From Hymenobacter swuensis DY53 (GTDB taxonomy: Bacteria > Bacteroidota > Bacteroidia > Cytophagales > Hymenobacteraceae), in assembly GCF_000576555.1 (NCBI RefSeq), contig NZ_CP007145.1, positions 1,364,001-1,428,000 on the forward strand: a stretch of DNA of 64,000 bases, given 5' to 3'. The notes under the pieces are model-generated. The model was not told the origin of the DNA, did not search any database, and saw only the letters and a list, made by a program, of their open reading frames with translations. Made by a program: the position numbers and the translations under genes. Positions 34,798-43,837 of the stretch are shown piece after piece. Every line of letters begins with the position of its first letter. Within the stretch, counting starts at the first letter, position 1.

Positions 34798-36918
34798 ATG
34801 CCCTACCGCTACGCCGTGCCGTTGCTGCTGCTGCCCGCCCCGCTGCTTGCCCAAACCGCCCCGCCCGATACCACCCGCGCCGTGGCCCTGCCCGAAGCCA
34901 CCGTAACGGGCTACGGCCAGCAGCTGCCGTTGCGCCGCACCGCCGCCGCCGTCAGCACCCTCGCGGCCCGCGACTTCGAGCGGTTTCCGCAGAATGCCCT
35001 CACCCAGGCCGTGAACACGCTGCCCGGCGTGCGGCTGGAGGAGCGGGCCAGCGGCAGCTACCGCCTCAGCGTGCGGGGCAGCACGCTCCGCTCCCCGTTC
35101 GGGGTGCGCAACACCAAGGTGTATTACCAGGGCATCCCGTTTACCGAAGCCAGCGGCAGCACGCCCCTCAACCTGCTCGACCCCGCGCTGCTAGGCGGGC
35201 TGGAAGTAGTAAAGGGCCCCGCCGCCAGCGTGTACGGGGCCGGCACCGGCGGGGCCGTGCTGCTGAGCGGCCGACGGCCTGCCCCCGGTACCAGCGCCGC
35301 TCAGGTGGGGTTCACGGCGGGCAGCTTCGGGCTGCGGCGCTACGTGGCGAGTGTGGAAACCGGCTCCGCTACCGGCTACCTGCGTGCCACCTACGCCCGC
35401 CAGAGCCTCGACGGCTACCGCCAGCAAAGCGCCCTGCGTCGCGACGTGCTGGCCCTCGACGGCGAATGGCAGCTCACCGAAAAGCAGACCGTAGGCCTGC
35501 ACGCGCTGTACTCGGATATCAACTACCAGTTGCCCGGCGGCCTCACCCGCGCCCAGTTCCTCACCGACCCGCGCCAGGCCCGCCCTGGCACGGCCACCGC
35601 GCCCGGAACCGTGCAGCAGCGTACCTACTACGCCTCCCGTACCGCCCTGCTCGGGTCTACTTACGAGGCCCGCTTCACCGACCGGCTGAGCCTGCGCACC
35701 ACGCTCTACCTGAGCGGCAGCCGCATCAACACGCCCTACCTGATCGACTTCGAACGCAACACGCTGCTGGGCGGGGGCGGGCGCACGGTGGCCAGCTACC
35801 GCACCGCCCTGGCCGGCCGCATCCTGCGCCTGCAAGCGGGAGCCGAGGCCCAGACCGGCTTCGAAAGCTCCCGCAACTACCAGAACCGCGCCGGCCAGCC
35901 CGGCGCGTTGCGCTACGACGATGAAATCCGGACCCTCACCGGCTTTGCTTTCGCCCAGGCCGATTACGAGCTGCCGGCCGGGCTGCTGCTCACGGCCGGA
36001 GCCAGCTACAACCGTCTCCGCTACCGCATCAGCCGGCTGTCGGATGCCGCTGCCAACCCCACCGGCTACGCGCTGGAGCGGAACTTCCGCCCCGAGGTGT
36101 CGCCGAGGATGGCGCTGCTGCGCGAGTTTGGCCCGACCCTGGCGGTGTACGGCAGTGTAAGCACCGGCTTCTCCCCACCCACCGAAGAAGAAATTCGCCC
36201 TTCCGACGGCTCCATCAACCGCGCCTTGCAGGCCGAACGCGGCACCAGCTACGAAGTGGGCGCGCGCGGCATACTGCTCCGGCAGCGCCTGCGCTACGAC
36301 GTGGCCCTCTACGACCAGCGCCAGCGTCAGACCATCACCACCCGCACCACCGACCTGGGCACTCAGCTTTTCGCTAACGCCGGCAACACCCGTCAGCGCG
36401 GGGTGGAGGTGGCCCTGAACGGTTATGTGTGGCAGCCGGAGTCAGTTGGTAGCGCCGCGCAAGCTGCCGGTAGTGACGTGATGCCCACGGGCCTTCGCGC
36501 TTTCGTGAGTTACGCCTACAACCACTACCGCTTCGGGAGCTACGAAAGCGGCGGGCAGGACTTCAGCGGCAACCGCCTCACCGGCACCGCCCCCCACACT
36601 CTCACCGCTGGCCTCGACTTGGTGGCTCCGCTGGGCTTTTACCTGAGCCCCACCGTCAACCACCAGGCCCGCATTTTCGTGAACGACGCCAACACTGAAG
36701 CCGCCCCCGGCTACTGGACCTTCGGCACGCGCGGCGGCTGGCGCCGCAGCTTCGGCGGCTTCACCCTGGACCTTTTCGGCGGGGCCGAAAACCTTACGGA
36801 CCGCCGCTATTCCCTGGGCAACGACCTGAACGCCTTCGGGGGGCGCTACTTTCAGCCGGCCCCGGCCCGCAACTGGTACGCCGGCGTAAGCCTGCGGCAC
36901 GGAAAAGGGAAAAGGTAA
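34798..36918 (+). CDS. TonB-dependent outer-membrane receptor
   Basis: A 706-residue receptor with signal peptide (to residue 19, LLAQ). The plug domain (about 35-160) has the TonB-box-like start LPEATVTGYGQQLPL, RLSVRGSTLRSPFGVRNTKVYYQG and GGLEVVKGPAASVYGAGTGG. The C-terminal barrel ends in RNWYAGVSLRHGKGKR. No CarboxypepD_reg N-terminal extension or SusD partner is visible, so it is not a SusCD pair; iron-siderophore, cobalamin or metal uptake are the usual roles. It is terminated by a strong hairpin. Confidence 0.93.
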   Translation: MPYRYAVPLLLLPAPLLAQTAPPDTTRAVALPEATVTGYGQQLPLRRTAAAVSTLAARDFERFPQNALTQAVNTLPGVRLEERASGSYRLSVRGSTLRSPFGVRNTKVYYQGIPFTEASGSTPLNLLDPALLGGLEVVKGPAASVYGAGTGGAVLLSGRRPAPGTSAAQVGFTAGSFGLRRYVASVETGSATGYLRATYARQSLDGYRQQSALRRDVLALDGEWQLTEKQTVGLHALYSDINYQLPGGLTRAQFLTDPRQARPGTATAPGTVQQRTYYASRTALLGSTYEARFTDRLSLRTTLYLSGSRINTPYLIDFERNTLLGGGGRTVASYRTALAGRILRLQAGAEAQTGFESSRNYQNRAGQPGALRYDDEIRTLTGFAFAQADYELPAGLLLTAGASYNRLRYRISRLSDAAANPTGYALERNFRPEVSPRMALLREFGPTLAVYGSVSTGFSPPTEEEIRPSDGSINRALQAERGTSYEVGARGILLRQRLRYDVALYDQRQRQTITTRTTDLGTQLFANAGNTRQRGVEVALNGYVWQPESVGSAAQAAGSDVMPTGLRAFVSYAYNHYRFGSYESGGQDFSGNRLTGTAPHTLTAGLDLVAPLGFYLSPTVNHQARIFVNDANTEAAPGYWTFGTRGGWRRSFGGFTLDLFGGAENLTDRRYSLGNDLNAFGGRYFQPAPARNWYAGVSLRHGKGKR

Positions 36919-36932
36919 AAGTCAAAGCCCAC

Positions 36933-36980
36933 CTGTCATTGCGAGCGGAGCGAAGCAATCTGTCCTTCGCGAAGCTCCTG
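36933..36980 (+). repeat. TCATTGCGAGC-type intergenic repeat
   Basis: CTGTCATTGCGAGCGGAGCG then AAGCAATCTGTCCTTCGCGAAGCTCC. It is half of the palindromic repeat class seen elsewhere in the window, truncated by the terminator that follows. Confidence 0.55.
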
Positions 36981-36993
36981 ATTTTTACCTACT

Positions 36994-37033
36994 CAAAAGC
37001 CCCTGACGTCAGTACGGACGTCAGGGGCTTTTG
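36994..37033. terminator. Bidirectional terminator
   Basis: A perfect 17-base stem (36994-37010 with 37017-37033, core AAAAGCCCCTGACGTC) with a 6-base loop and A/T-rich ends, between the convergent TonB-dependent receptor and Gfo/Idh/MocA genes. Confidence 0.85.
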
Positions 37034-37082
37034 CATTTCAGGGCTGTACTTTGCCTTTCTACTTTACACTTTTGACTTCAAC

Positions 37083-38240
37083 TTACACCTTTACCTTTTT
37101 GCCGGTGCGGGCGGCTTCGTAGATGGCCATGATCAGGCGAATGTCCTTCAGGCCTTCTTCTCCGGGGGTTTTAGGCGTCTTGTTCTGCAGTACGCACTCG
37201 GCCATGTGATCCAGCTCAGCGGCGAACTGGTTGCCTTCCTTGAGGCTGATTTTACGCTCTCCATCCTTATCACCGATGGTCATGTTGTGCTTATAGTAAT
37301 CGGTAGCGGGGTCGAGGTCGAGCCAGGCTTTGTCGCCGAACACGCGGTACCGCTTCACGCCTTCAGTGCTGTAGGAACTGGTGCAGGTGGCCAGAATACC
37401 GCTCGGGAAGCGCAACGTAAAATGAATCCGGTCCTCTACCTCTTTAAAGCGTGGGTCAGCTTTGTCGCTCATTTCCAAAGCGGTTACTTCCACGGGCTCC
37501 TCGCCGGTAAGGTAGCGGGTGGCGTTGAGCGAGTAGATGCCCAGATCCATCAGAGAGCCACCGCCGGCCAGCTTCTTCTGTATCCGCCAGGTATCGGCTT
37601 TGTCACCGGTGGGGTCCACGATGCGGCCGTGGTCGGCGGTAATCTGCATCACCTTGCCCAACTCACCTTTGCGGATGCGGGCAATGGCATCGAGGTTGAA
37701 GGGCTCGTACTGGGCGCGGTAGGCTACCATCAGCTTCACGTTAGCCTTTTTGCAGGCGTCAATCATCTTCTGGCAGTCCTCAGGCGTGTTAGCCATTGGC
37801 TTCTCGGTGAGCACATGCTTGCCGGCCTTGGCGGCGCGCACCGTGTACTCGGCGTGCAATCCCACCGGCAGCACAATGTACACCACGTCCACCGCCGGAT
37901 TATCCTTGATGGAATCGAAATTATCGTAGCTGTAAATACTCTTGGCCTCCACCCCGTATTCGGCGGCCAGCTTTTTGGCTTTATCGGGCGAGCCGCTCAC
38001 GAGGGCTGTGATGCGGGCGTGCTTACAGTCTTTGAAAGCCGGCATCATCTGCTCCTGAGCAAATTTGCCGAGGCCAACGATGGCGAAGCCCAGCTTTTTC
38101 TGGTCGTCGTATTGCATGGGGGAAGTGGTTTCGGTGAAGGGAAGGGCAACGGCCGGTCCGGCTACGGCGGCCAGCGCGGCACTCAGGCCGGCTTGGCGCA
38201 AAAACCGCCGCCGCGAGTCAGGAGAAGAAGTCGGTTCCAT
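37083..38240 (-). CDS. Gfo/Idh/MocA-family oxidoreductase with Tat signal
   Basis: A 385-residue NAD(P)-dependent sugar oxidoreductase from the ATG at 38240 (MEPTSSPDSRRRFLRQAGLS). The twin-arginine motif SRRRFLRQ followed by an Ala-rich helix suggests Tat export, as in glucose-fructose oxidoreductase. The Rossmann part shows FAIVGLGKFAQEQMMPAF; the catalytic Lys is in HVLTEKPMANTPEDC, and the C-terminal domain has GGGSLMDLGIYSLNATRYLTG. It could act on a glycan-derived sugar. It is convergent with the receptor gene. Confidence 0.9.
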   Translation of the reverse strand: MEPTSSPDSRRRFLRQAGLSAALAAVAGPAVALPFTETTSPMQYDDQKKLGFAIVGLGKFAQEQMMPAFKDCKHARITALVSGSPDKAKKLAAEYGVEAKSIYSYDNFDSIKDNPAVDVVYIVLPVGLHAEYTVRAAKAGKHVLTEKPMANTPEDCQKMIDACKKANVKLMVAYRAQYEPFNLDAIARIRKGELGKVMQITADHGRIVDPTGDKADTWRIQKKLAGGGSLMDLGIYSLNATRYLTGEEPVEVTALEMSDKADPRFKEVEDRIHFTLRFPSGILATCTSSYSTEGVKRYRVFGDKAWLDLDPATDYYKHNMTIGDKDGERKISLKEGNQFAAELDHMAECVLQNKTPKTPGEEGLKDIRLIMAIYEAARTGKKVKV

Positions 38241-38346
38241 TTGAAGCGTAGCGTAACATGAATTCTGCTGAACGGCCAAAACCGCTACGCTGTTACCTAA
38301 TGCCCAATTCTTCTACCTTCGCCGGTTCACTACCGTGCCCGTTGCT

Positions 38347-38847
38347 ATGACCGAAACGCTCCTGCTTATTCCGCTCACGGCCGCTCACTACCCAGCCGTA
38401 GCGGCCATCTACGCCGAAGGCATTGCCACCGGTCAGGCCACCCTTGCTACCGAAATTCCTACCTGGGAAAGTTGGGACACAGCTCATTTGCCCCATAGCC
38501 GCTTGGTAGCACAAACAGCGGAGGGCGAAACAGCGGGTTGGGCGGCCCTCACGCCGGTATCGGGGCGGTGCGTGTACAGCGGCGTGGCCGAAGTAAGCGT
38601 GTACGTAGGAGCGGCACACCGGGGCCAGGGCGTAGGCCTACTGCTACTGCGGGAACTAGTGCGGCAGTCGGAGCAACACGGAATCTGGACGCTGCAGGCC
38701 GGCATTATACGCGAAAATGTGCCCAGCCTGCACCTGCATGAGAAGGCCGGTTTCCGCCTTGTAGGCGTCCGCGAAAAGCTGGGCCAGCTCCACGGCCAGT
38801 GGCGTGACGTATGCCTGCTGGAACGCCGTAGTACGGTGGTAGGGTAA
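38347..38847 (+). CDS. Phosphinothricin acetyltransferase-like GNAT
   Basis: A 166-residue acetyltransferase from the ATG at 38347 (an in-frame GTG at 38335 is possible). It matches the Pat/YncA (methionine sulfone/sulfoximine N-acetyltransferase) pattern: IYAEGIATGQATLATEIPTW near the start, SVYVGAAHRGQGVGLLLL (acetyl-CoA loop) and LHLHEKAGFRLVG. It acetylates small amino-acid-like compounds and can detoxify analogues; the true substrate is not shown. It stands alone. Confidence 0.88.
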   Translation: MTETLLLIPLTAAHYPAVAAIYAEGIATGQATLATEIPTWESWDTAHLPHSRLVAQTAEGETAGWAALTPVSGRCVYSGVAEVSVYVGAAHRGQGVGLLLLRELVRQSEQHGIWTLQAGIIRENVPSLHLHEKAGFRLVGVREKLGQLHGQWRDVCLLERRSTVVG

Positions 38848-38867
38848 AGGGGGAAATAGTGAGGCGG

Positions 38868-38945
38868 TAAAATAATGAGTTTGATGTTCTGTTTGTGCTA
38901 GTTGCGCCGATAGAACGTCAAACTCACTAAATCACCATTTTACTA
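38868..38945. repeat. Inverted GAGTTTGA(T/C)GTTCT repeat
   Basis: GGTAAAATAATGAGTTTGAT and GTTCT at 38868-38891 pair with AGAACGTCAAACTCACT and following ACCATTTTAC at about 38916-38945, with a few mismatches. It resembles the direct repeat at about 25305-25330. Lies between convergent genes, so may end both transcripts. Confidence 0.55.
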
Positions 38946-38951
38946 AATTAC

Positions 38952-39773
38952 TTAATCCAGCGCGGGAAGCAGGAGCATGGGCAGGTGGCCATGCAGAATA
39001 ACCTGGGACGTGACGCTGCGGTTGAACAGCTGGCCCAGAAAGCTGCGGCGACGGGCAACCAGCACCAGTAAGTCGGCATGGGTTTCAGTGGCGGCCTGCA
39101 GAATGCCTTCCGGAATGCGGCGGTGGCGCACCCCATGCGTATGAATGCGGGTCTGGATGCCGGTAACCAGGCCGCTGGCCTGCACGGCATCGAGAGCGGC
39201 TGTGCAGGCGTCGCTATTCTCCGGCTCGGCTACGTGTACTACCGTCAGGCGTGGCTTTACGTGGGCCAGTATCTCCCGGATACCTTCCGATTGAGTTTTC
39301 AGGCTGATGGAGCTGTTATCGGCGGCTACCGTAACGGCCAGGGGCGGTACAGCAGCCTGCGTACCCACAGGCACCACCAGTAGCGGCGTACGGGTAGCGC
39401 GCAGCAGCTTTAGCGAGGTGCTGCTAACCAGTTCATCGGGCGTGGTTTCGGTATCGGGCTTGCCCAGCACGACGAGGCTGGGAGAATGACGGCGCACGGC
39501 ATCGGCCACGGCTGCTTCCACCCCTTCTACCGCCGACTCTACCGTGACGGGAACGCCCAGCGGCTGCGTGCGTTCCTGCAACGAGGCAGCTACTTCTCCT
39601 TCGCTCAGATGACGGATGCTGCCATTGAAGGCGTCAGGATCAAGCAGGGTTTCGCGCCGGATGTGCAGCACTATCAGGGAGGTGTACACCGAAGCTGCCA
39701 ACGCCGCCGCGTAGCGTAGCGCGTGGTCGGCGGCAGGGGTGAAATCGGTCAGGACAAGGAACGGAGCGGCCAT
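38952..39773 (-). CDS. Tandem universal stress protein (UspA x2)
   Basis: A 273-residue cytoplasmic protein of two UspA-like halves. The first half has FLVLTDFTPAADHALRYAAAL and SLVVLGKPDTE followed by LLRATRTPLLVVPVG; the second ends with ADLLVLVARRRSFLGQLFNR, then SQVILHGHLPMLLLP. The ATP-binding GxxGxxxxS(T) motif is not well kept, so it may be a non-nucleotide-binding Usp. A similar protein is encoded at 42775-43662, so the ars operon and small stress genes are framed by two Usps. Confidence 0.85.
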   Translation of the reverse strand: MAAPFLVLTDFTPAADHALRYAAALAASVYTSLIVLHIRRETLLDPDAFNGSIRHLSEGEVAASLQERTQPLGVPVTVESAVEGVEAAVADAVRRHSPSLVVLGKPDTETTPDELVSSTSLKLLRATRTPLLVVPVGTQAAVPPLAVTVAADNSSISLKTQSEGIREILAHVKPRLTVVHVAEPENSDACTAALDAVQASGLVTGIQTRIHTHGVRHRRIPEGILQAATETHADLLVLVARRRSFLGQLFNRSVTSQVILHGHLPMLLLPALD

Positions 39774-39903
39774 AGCACGGGGCTGGTTTGGAATGGGAGC
39801 GGGAAGAATACTACCGGAAGTATACGGGAAAAAGCAGCTGTACGCTGCACTCCATCCTTAAAATCCACATTGCCTACCGGCTCTGCCGGCCGCCTGCACC
39901 GGC

Positions 39904-40353
<450 letters not shown>

Positions 40354-40371
40354 AAGTAGAAGCAGGATGTT

Positions 40372-40923
40372 TTAGCAGCAGGTACCGCCCGGAGTACAAG
40401 CGGCTCCGGTGGAGGTACCTGTATCAACCAGCGTGAAAGCCATAGGAGCCATAACCGGTACTGCGGCGGTAGCGGCCGGGGCAATGCAGCACTGGCCAGT
40501 ATCGGCAGCGGCATCATACTCCTGCTGGTAGCGCGGGTCGTTGAACTCGGCATCTTCGTGGAAATAATATACCTCCCATTCCGTGCCATCCGGGTCGTTC
40601 ACCCAGAACTTGTCCTGCTTGGCGTAGCAGCAGCTGGTGCCCATTTCCTCCCGCTGCACCAAACCCGCCTGCCGGGCGGTGGCCAGCCGCTGCTCCAGCT
40701 CCGGCAGGGTTTCTACCTGAAAGCCCAGATGCCCGAAATTGCTGTGTACCCGCTCCGGGTTCTGCACGAAGGAAATGATGAGAGAAGGCGCATCCAGCAC
40801 GTATTTAGCGTAGCCGGGCTTGATTTTAGTGGCCGGCTGCCCAAAAAAAGCCGTGTAGAAATTGACGGTTGCTGCTAGGTCTGCGACGTACAGCGACACA
40901 TGCATGCGGGGGAAAATGCTCAT
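40372..40923 (-). CDS. arsI: ArsI/CadI-family glyoxalase-fold metalloenzyme
   Basis: A 183-residue vicinal-oxygen-chelate fold protein. It starts RMHVSLYVADLAATVNFYTAFFG, keeps GHLGFQVETLPEL and the family's vicinal Cys pair in GTSCCYAKQDKFWVNDPDG; the C-terminus adds more Cys (GQCCIAP and GGTCC). Members break the carbon-arsenic bond of trivalent organoarsenicals (ArsI) or help cadmium/arsenic resistance (CadI). It is between arsR and arsC in one operon, which supports ArsI. Confidence 0.9.
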   Translation of the reverse strand: MSIFPRMHVSLYVADLAATVNFYTAFFGQPATKIKPGYAKYVLDAPSLIISFVQNPERVHSNFGHLGFQVETLPELEQRLATARQAGLVQREEMGTSCCYAKQDKFWVNDPDGTEWEVYYFHEDAEFNDPRYQQEYDAAADTGQCCIAPAATAAVPVMAPMAFTLVDTGTSTGAACTPGGTCC

Positions 40924-40956
40924 GGCAAAAAGAACATAAGAATGGAAAAGGAACGG

Positions 40957-41307
40957 TTAGCAGCCGCATGCTGCTGCCGGGGCGCCAGCGGCCGAGGTAG
41001 TGGCTTGGGCGAAAAATGCGGCAAACTGTTGTTGTACCTGCTGCCACAACTCCGTGTTCAAGCAGTAGCATACCGTCAGCCCATCAATGTCGCCCCGGAT
41101 GAGGTCCAGTGCCTTCAGTTCCTGCAAATGCTGGGAAACCGTGGTGCGCGACAACGGTAGCTCCGCCGCAATATCTCCGGAAATGCAAGTGGTTTTGCTG
41201 GCCAGCAACTGAATAATGGCCACTCGCGCCGGGTGCGCCAGGGCCTTGGCCATCCGGGCCAGCTGTTGTTGTTCGGCAGTGAATTCGCTCAGCTTGGCGT
41301 AGGTCAT
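40957..41307 (-). CDS. arsR: ArsR-family transcriptional repressor
   Basis: A 116-residue winged-helix repressor from the ATG at 41307 (MTYAKLSEF); the frame opens further upstream without a better start. The DNA-recognition helix is visible in LPLSRTTVSQHLQELKALDL, and Cys residues lie in TTCISGD, VCYCLN and the C-terminal ACGC, which could bind arsenite. It is the first gene of the arsenic operon, preceded by a palindromic operator candidate. The operon organisation and spacing (33 bases to arsI) support autoregulation. Confidence 0.92.
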   Translation of the reverse strand: MTYAKLSEFTAEQQQLARMAKALAHPARVAIIQLLASKTTCISGDIAAELPLSRTTVSQHLQELKALDLIRGDIDGLTVCYCLNTELWQQVQQQFAAFFAQATTSAAGAPAAACGC

Positions 41308-41323
41308 CAGGTAAAGATTTAAA

Positions 41324-41340
41324 GTATGTCGTAAACATAC
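41324..41340. promoter_or_regulatory. Candidate ArsR operator
   Basis: GTATGT - 5 bases - ACATAC is a perfect 6-base inverted repeat 17 bases before the arsR start. On the minus strand a TACTTTA -7-like box overlaps its left part. Position and symmetry fit a metal-responsive repressor site; binding is inferred. Confidence 0.5.
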
Positions 41341-41395
41341 GTTATTTGTGCTCGAATTGTGCAATAATTATGCGGATAAAATTGAGCGTATAAGA

Positions 41396-41428
41396 AAAAA
41401 AGCCCTTCTGCACGCAGCAGAAGGGCTT
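41396..41428 (-). terminator. Terminator of the 41454 gene
   Basis: A 12-base perfect stem (41400-41411 with 41417-41428, core AAGCCCTTCTGC, loop ACGCA) with A7 to the left, so T-rich on the minus strand. Confidence 0.85.
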
Positions 41429-41453
41429 CAGAAAGCTACCGTAGTGTGGAATG

Positions 41454-41726
41454 CTACCGGTTGTTGTCGTCAATAGGATTGTTAAAACCCGGGTTCATCA
41501 ACTCATCGGTCATGCTGGAGTTATCGGGGTCAGGGCCGGTGGTGGCGCTATCGGTCGGGATGCCGGTGGTTTCGTCCTCCAAGCGGGCAGAAGTATCCAA
41601 CGTGCCTTCCTCGTCGCGCTTGTAGCTGTACAGTTCTTCGCGGTGTTTGCGCTGTTCTTCGCTCAGGTTCGCGCCCGAGTTGGGCTCGAGAGCAGCAGCG
41701 GGGTCCTGGTTTTTATCGGTTGCCAT
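41454..41726 (-). CDS. Small acidic disordered protein, 90 aa
   Basis: A hydrophilic protein rich in Asp, Glu, Asn, Pro and Ser without hydrophobic core, signal peptide or Cys. The region LSEEQRKHREELYSYKRDEE may form a short helix. It is predicted mostly disordered. It is downstream of a second, similar-type disordered protein (41773-42237) on the same strand, and has a clean terminator, so it appears to be expressed. Such proteins in Bacteroidota often accompany stress genes; the function is unknown. Confidence 0.65.
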   Translation of the reverse strand: MATDKNQDPAAALEPNSGANLSEEQRKHREELYSYKRDEEGTLDTSARLEDETTGIPTDSATTGPDPDNSSMTDELMNPGFNNPIDDNNR

Positions 41727-41772
41727 AAAGTGGGGTCAGAAAGTAGACGTATGAGTGGGCTGAAAACCGGCC

Positions 41773-42237
41773 TTATTTGCCCGAGCCGGGAATACCACGG
41801 CCTTCATCGGGACGCAGCGCGCTGAACTCGTCGGGGTTATCGTTGGTGCCCACATTCGGGTTCTTGGGGTGTTCACCGTCTTCGGGCGCCGGCTCTGTGG
41901 TGTGGTTGGCGGGCTCGTTGGTGGGCCAGTTGCGGGTGCCACCACCGTAACGCGGGTCATCTGCGGCCCATCCTTCGCGCTGCTCTGTGTATTCCGAATC
42001 TTCTACCTTCCGTACGATGGCCGGATCAAGGTTCTGCGGGGTACTGCCGCGCTGCTCCGGAAACGCTACCGTAGGCGCTACCTGGCCACCTTCCGTTACA
42101 CTCTGCTCGTTTTCGGTCTTCTGGCGGGTTTCGGCGGTGGTAGGTTTGCCAAACTCGCCGTACTGCGGAGTGCTGGCAGCTTGGTTGGGGGTAGCGTTAT
42201 CAGGCGTAAAGGAGGAATTTTCGGGAGTGGTTTGCAT
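41773..42237 (-). CDS. Disordered acidic protein, 154 aa
   Basis: From the ATG at 42237 (MQTTPENSSFTPDN), the frame is much longer upstream but that part lacks this composition. The chain is very rich in Pro, Asn, Glu, Thr and Gly (e.g. AADDPRYGGGTRNWPTNEPA) with no hydrophobic segment, so probably disordered. It is upstream of the 90-residue acidic protein and divergent from a small GNAT, with 142 bases between. Function unknown. Confidence 0.6.
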   Translation of the reverse strand: MQTTPENSSFTPDNATPNQAASTPQYGEFGKPTTAETRQKTENEQSVTEGGQVAPTVAFPEQRGSTPQNLDPAIVRKVEDSEYTEQREGWAADDPRYGGGTRNWPTNEPANHTTEPAPEDGEHPKNPNVGTNDNPDEFSALRPDEGRGIPGSGK

Positions 42238-42379
42238 GATGGTAAAGAAAGTAGGAGGGAAGAGTACGGGAGAGAGGCGGTATGGTAGCCGCTTCCCTGG
42301 CTCATACGTAAACTCCCGATAAATGGCGGTGCCCAAGGCATTCCGCCGGCTGATTCTCTCCATCTTTTCACCACCCGCT

Positions 42380-42676
42380 ATGTCTGCACAGGTTACGCAC
42401 CATTCCAAGGACCAAGAGTTTACCATCGAACAGGACGGCTATACCGCTGAGCTGGCGTACAGTCTGCCTGCCGCCGGTATTATTGATTTTACGCACACGT
42501 TTGTGGACGAGTTGTTACGCGGTAAAGGCATGGGCGAAGAACTGGCCAAAGCCGGGCTGGCATACGCCCGCCAGCAAAAGCTCAAAGTGCGCACCAGTTG
42601 CGCCTTTATGCAGGATTTTGTGCAAAAGCACTTACAATACCAGCCATTACTGGACGATGCCACCGGGCAAAAGTAG
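42380..42676 (+). CDS. Small GNAT-like N-acetyltransferase, 98 aa
   Basis: The ATG at 42380 (MSAQVTHHSKDQEFTI) is preferred over the first Met at 42323. The protein belongs to the short Acetyltransf_CG group: ELAYSLPAAGIIDFTHTFVD, then LLRGKGMGEELAKAGLAYARQ (acetyl-CoA loop) and VRTSCAFMQDFVQKHL with a conserved Cys. These small enzymes act on polyamines or proteins in some bacteria; here the substrate is unknown. It precedes the second Usp gene by 98 bases. Confidence 0.8.
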   Translation: MSAQVTHHSKDQEFTIEQDGYTAELAYSLPAAGIIDFTHTFVDELLRGKGMGEELAKAGLAYARQQKLKVRTSCAFMQDFVQKHLQYQPLLDDATGQK

Positions 42677-42774
42677 CAGCTAAGCTATTTTTAACAGGAT
42701 CTTAATTTAAAGCGTTCCGTAAAGAGGTACCTTTCCTGAACAGACAATCCAGCTGGTTTTCGGCCTATCAGCCT

Positions 42775-43662
42775 ATGTTCACTTTCCACGTGCTAACGGA
42801 CTTTTCAGCGGCGGCTACCAACGCTCTGCATTACGCCGTAGTGTTGGGACGACATGTGGGGGGCCAAGTGCGGCTGTGGCACGTATTGCCCGAAGCCGCC
42901 GGCTTTGATGCGCCGTATTTCGGGGGCTTGCGCGAAGCCCGCCCCGTTGCTGAAGCCCAGTATCTGCTACAGGAGTTGGTGAAGAGAGTGCAGCAGCATC
43001 TACCCTGCTCAGCGGCTCTTATCACGGAGAAACCCACGCAAAAGTTAACCGCTTTGATCGGAACAGGGTCCGGAAACGTAGTGGTAGTAGGCAACGGTAA
43101 CCCTGTAAAGGCGATGCGCCACGCGGGAACCAGCACGGCCCTACACCTCATTAAAACCCTGGCCCAGCCGTTGCTGGTTGTACCGAATACCTACCGAGCC
43201 GGCAGGATTCCAAGCCGGATTGTGCTGGACACGGACCGCCGAGCGGTCCGGCTGCCCCAGGCCGCCGAAACCATTACTGGCCTGTTAGCCCAGCTTACAA
43301 CTTCTCCCGAGCCTCTCACGCTCACCCACCTGTCCAGCGACGTGGACGAGTTGCTGACCCGCATCATTCCCTCGGTCATAGGGCTGCATGTGTATACTTC
43401 CGAGTCCTCGCCGGCAATGGAGGATGTAGCCTCCCGCATCCGGCAGATGGGGCTGCTGGAAGGCGTTGCTCACACGGTTACTTCGGCCAGGCACCCGTGC
43501 GTGGAAGAAGGCATTCGTCACGCCGCCGACCGGCATCGGGCGGATTTGCTGACGTTTGTAACGCGGCAGCGGATGTTTGCCGGCCGGCAGTTTTTGCAAA
43601 GCGTTACTGCCGGATTACTCGCGCACAGCCGCATTCCGGTGCTTACTATCCCAGAGGCCTGA
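42775..43662 (+). CDS. Tandem universal stress protein-like
   Basis: A 295-residue protein of two Usp halves: VLTDFSAAATNALHYAVVLGR opens the first, which has a LLVVPNTYRAGRIPSRIVLD hinge; the second ends RADLLTFVTRQRMFAGRQFLQ and LLAHSRIPVLTIPE. It shares overall layout with the 38952-39773 protein but is not highly similar. The nucleotide-binding motif is not obvious. A hairpin (43717-43748) follows the stop. Confidence 0.8.
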   Translation: MFTFHVLTDFSAAATNALHYAVVLGRHVGGQVRLWHVLPEAAGFDAPYFGGLREARPVAEAQYLLQELVKRVQQHLPCSAALITEKPTQKLTALIGTGSGNVVVVGNGNPVKAMRHAGTSTALHLIKTLAQPLLVVPNTYRAGRIPSRIVLDTDRRAVRLPQAAETITGLLAQLTTSPEPLTLTHLSSDVDELLTRIIPSVIGLHVYTSESSPAMEDVASRIRQMGLLEGVAHTVTSARHPCVEEGIRHAADRHRADLLTFVTRQRMFAGRQFLQSVTAGLLAHSRIPVLTIPEA

Positions 43663-43716
43663 GTTACGACATTACATTATAGTTTATTGCTTGTGAGAGT
43701 GTCATTTTGCATGTGA

Positions 43717-43748
43717 GAGCCGGCCTGCACTGCAATGCGGGCCGGCTC
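43717..43748 (+). terminator. Hairpin after the 42775 gene
   Basis: A 9-base stem GAGCCGGCC (43717-43725) with GGCCGGCTC (43740-43748), followed only by GTTTGGG, so a weak terminator for the plus strand. Confidence 0.45.
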
Positions 43749-43764
43749 GTTTGGGAGTAGGTCA

Positions 43765-43806
43765 AAAACAAACAGCCTGGCTCCTTATCAAAAGGAGCCA
43801 GGCTGT
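43765..43806 (-). terminator. Terminator of the endonuclease gene
   Basis: A 15-base perfect stem (43772-43786 with 43792-43806) followed on the minus strand by a T-rich stretch (complement of CAAAAACAAACA). Confidence 0.8.
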
Positions 43807-43837
43807 TGACTTATTTGCTTCGTTGTTCAGCGCAGTA

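Noticed and set aside
34434..34906. Plus-strand heptad-repeat protein (AVSPQVS-like) and long N-terminal extension of paralogue B
   Set aside because: Both come from the 21-bp tandem repeat staying open; the paralogue starts without it, and the plus frame runs on into the receptor gene in another frame.
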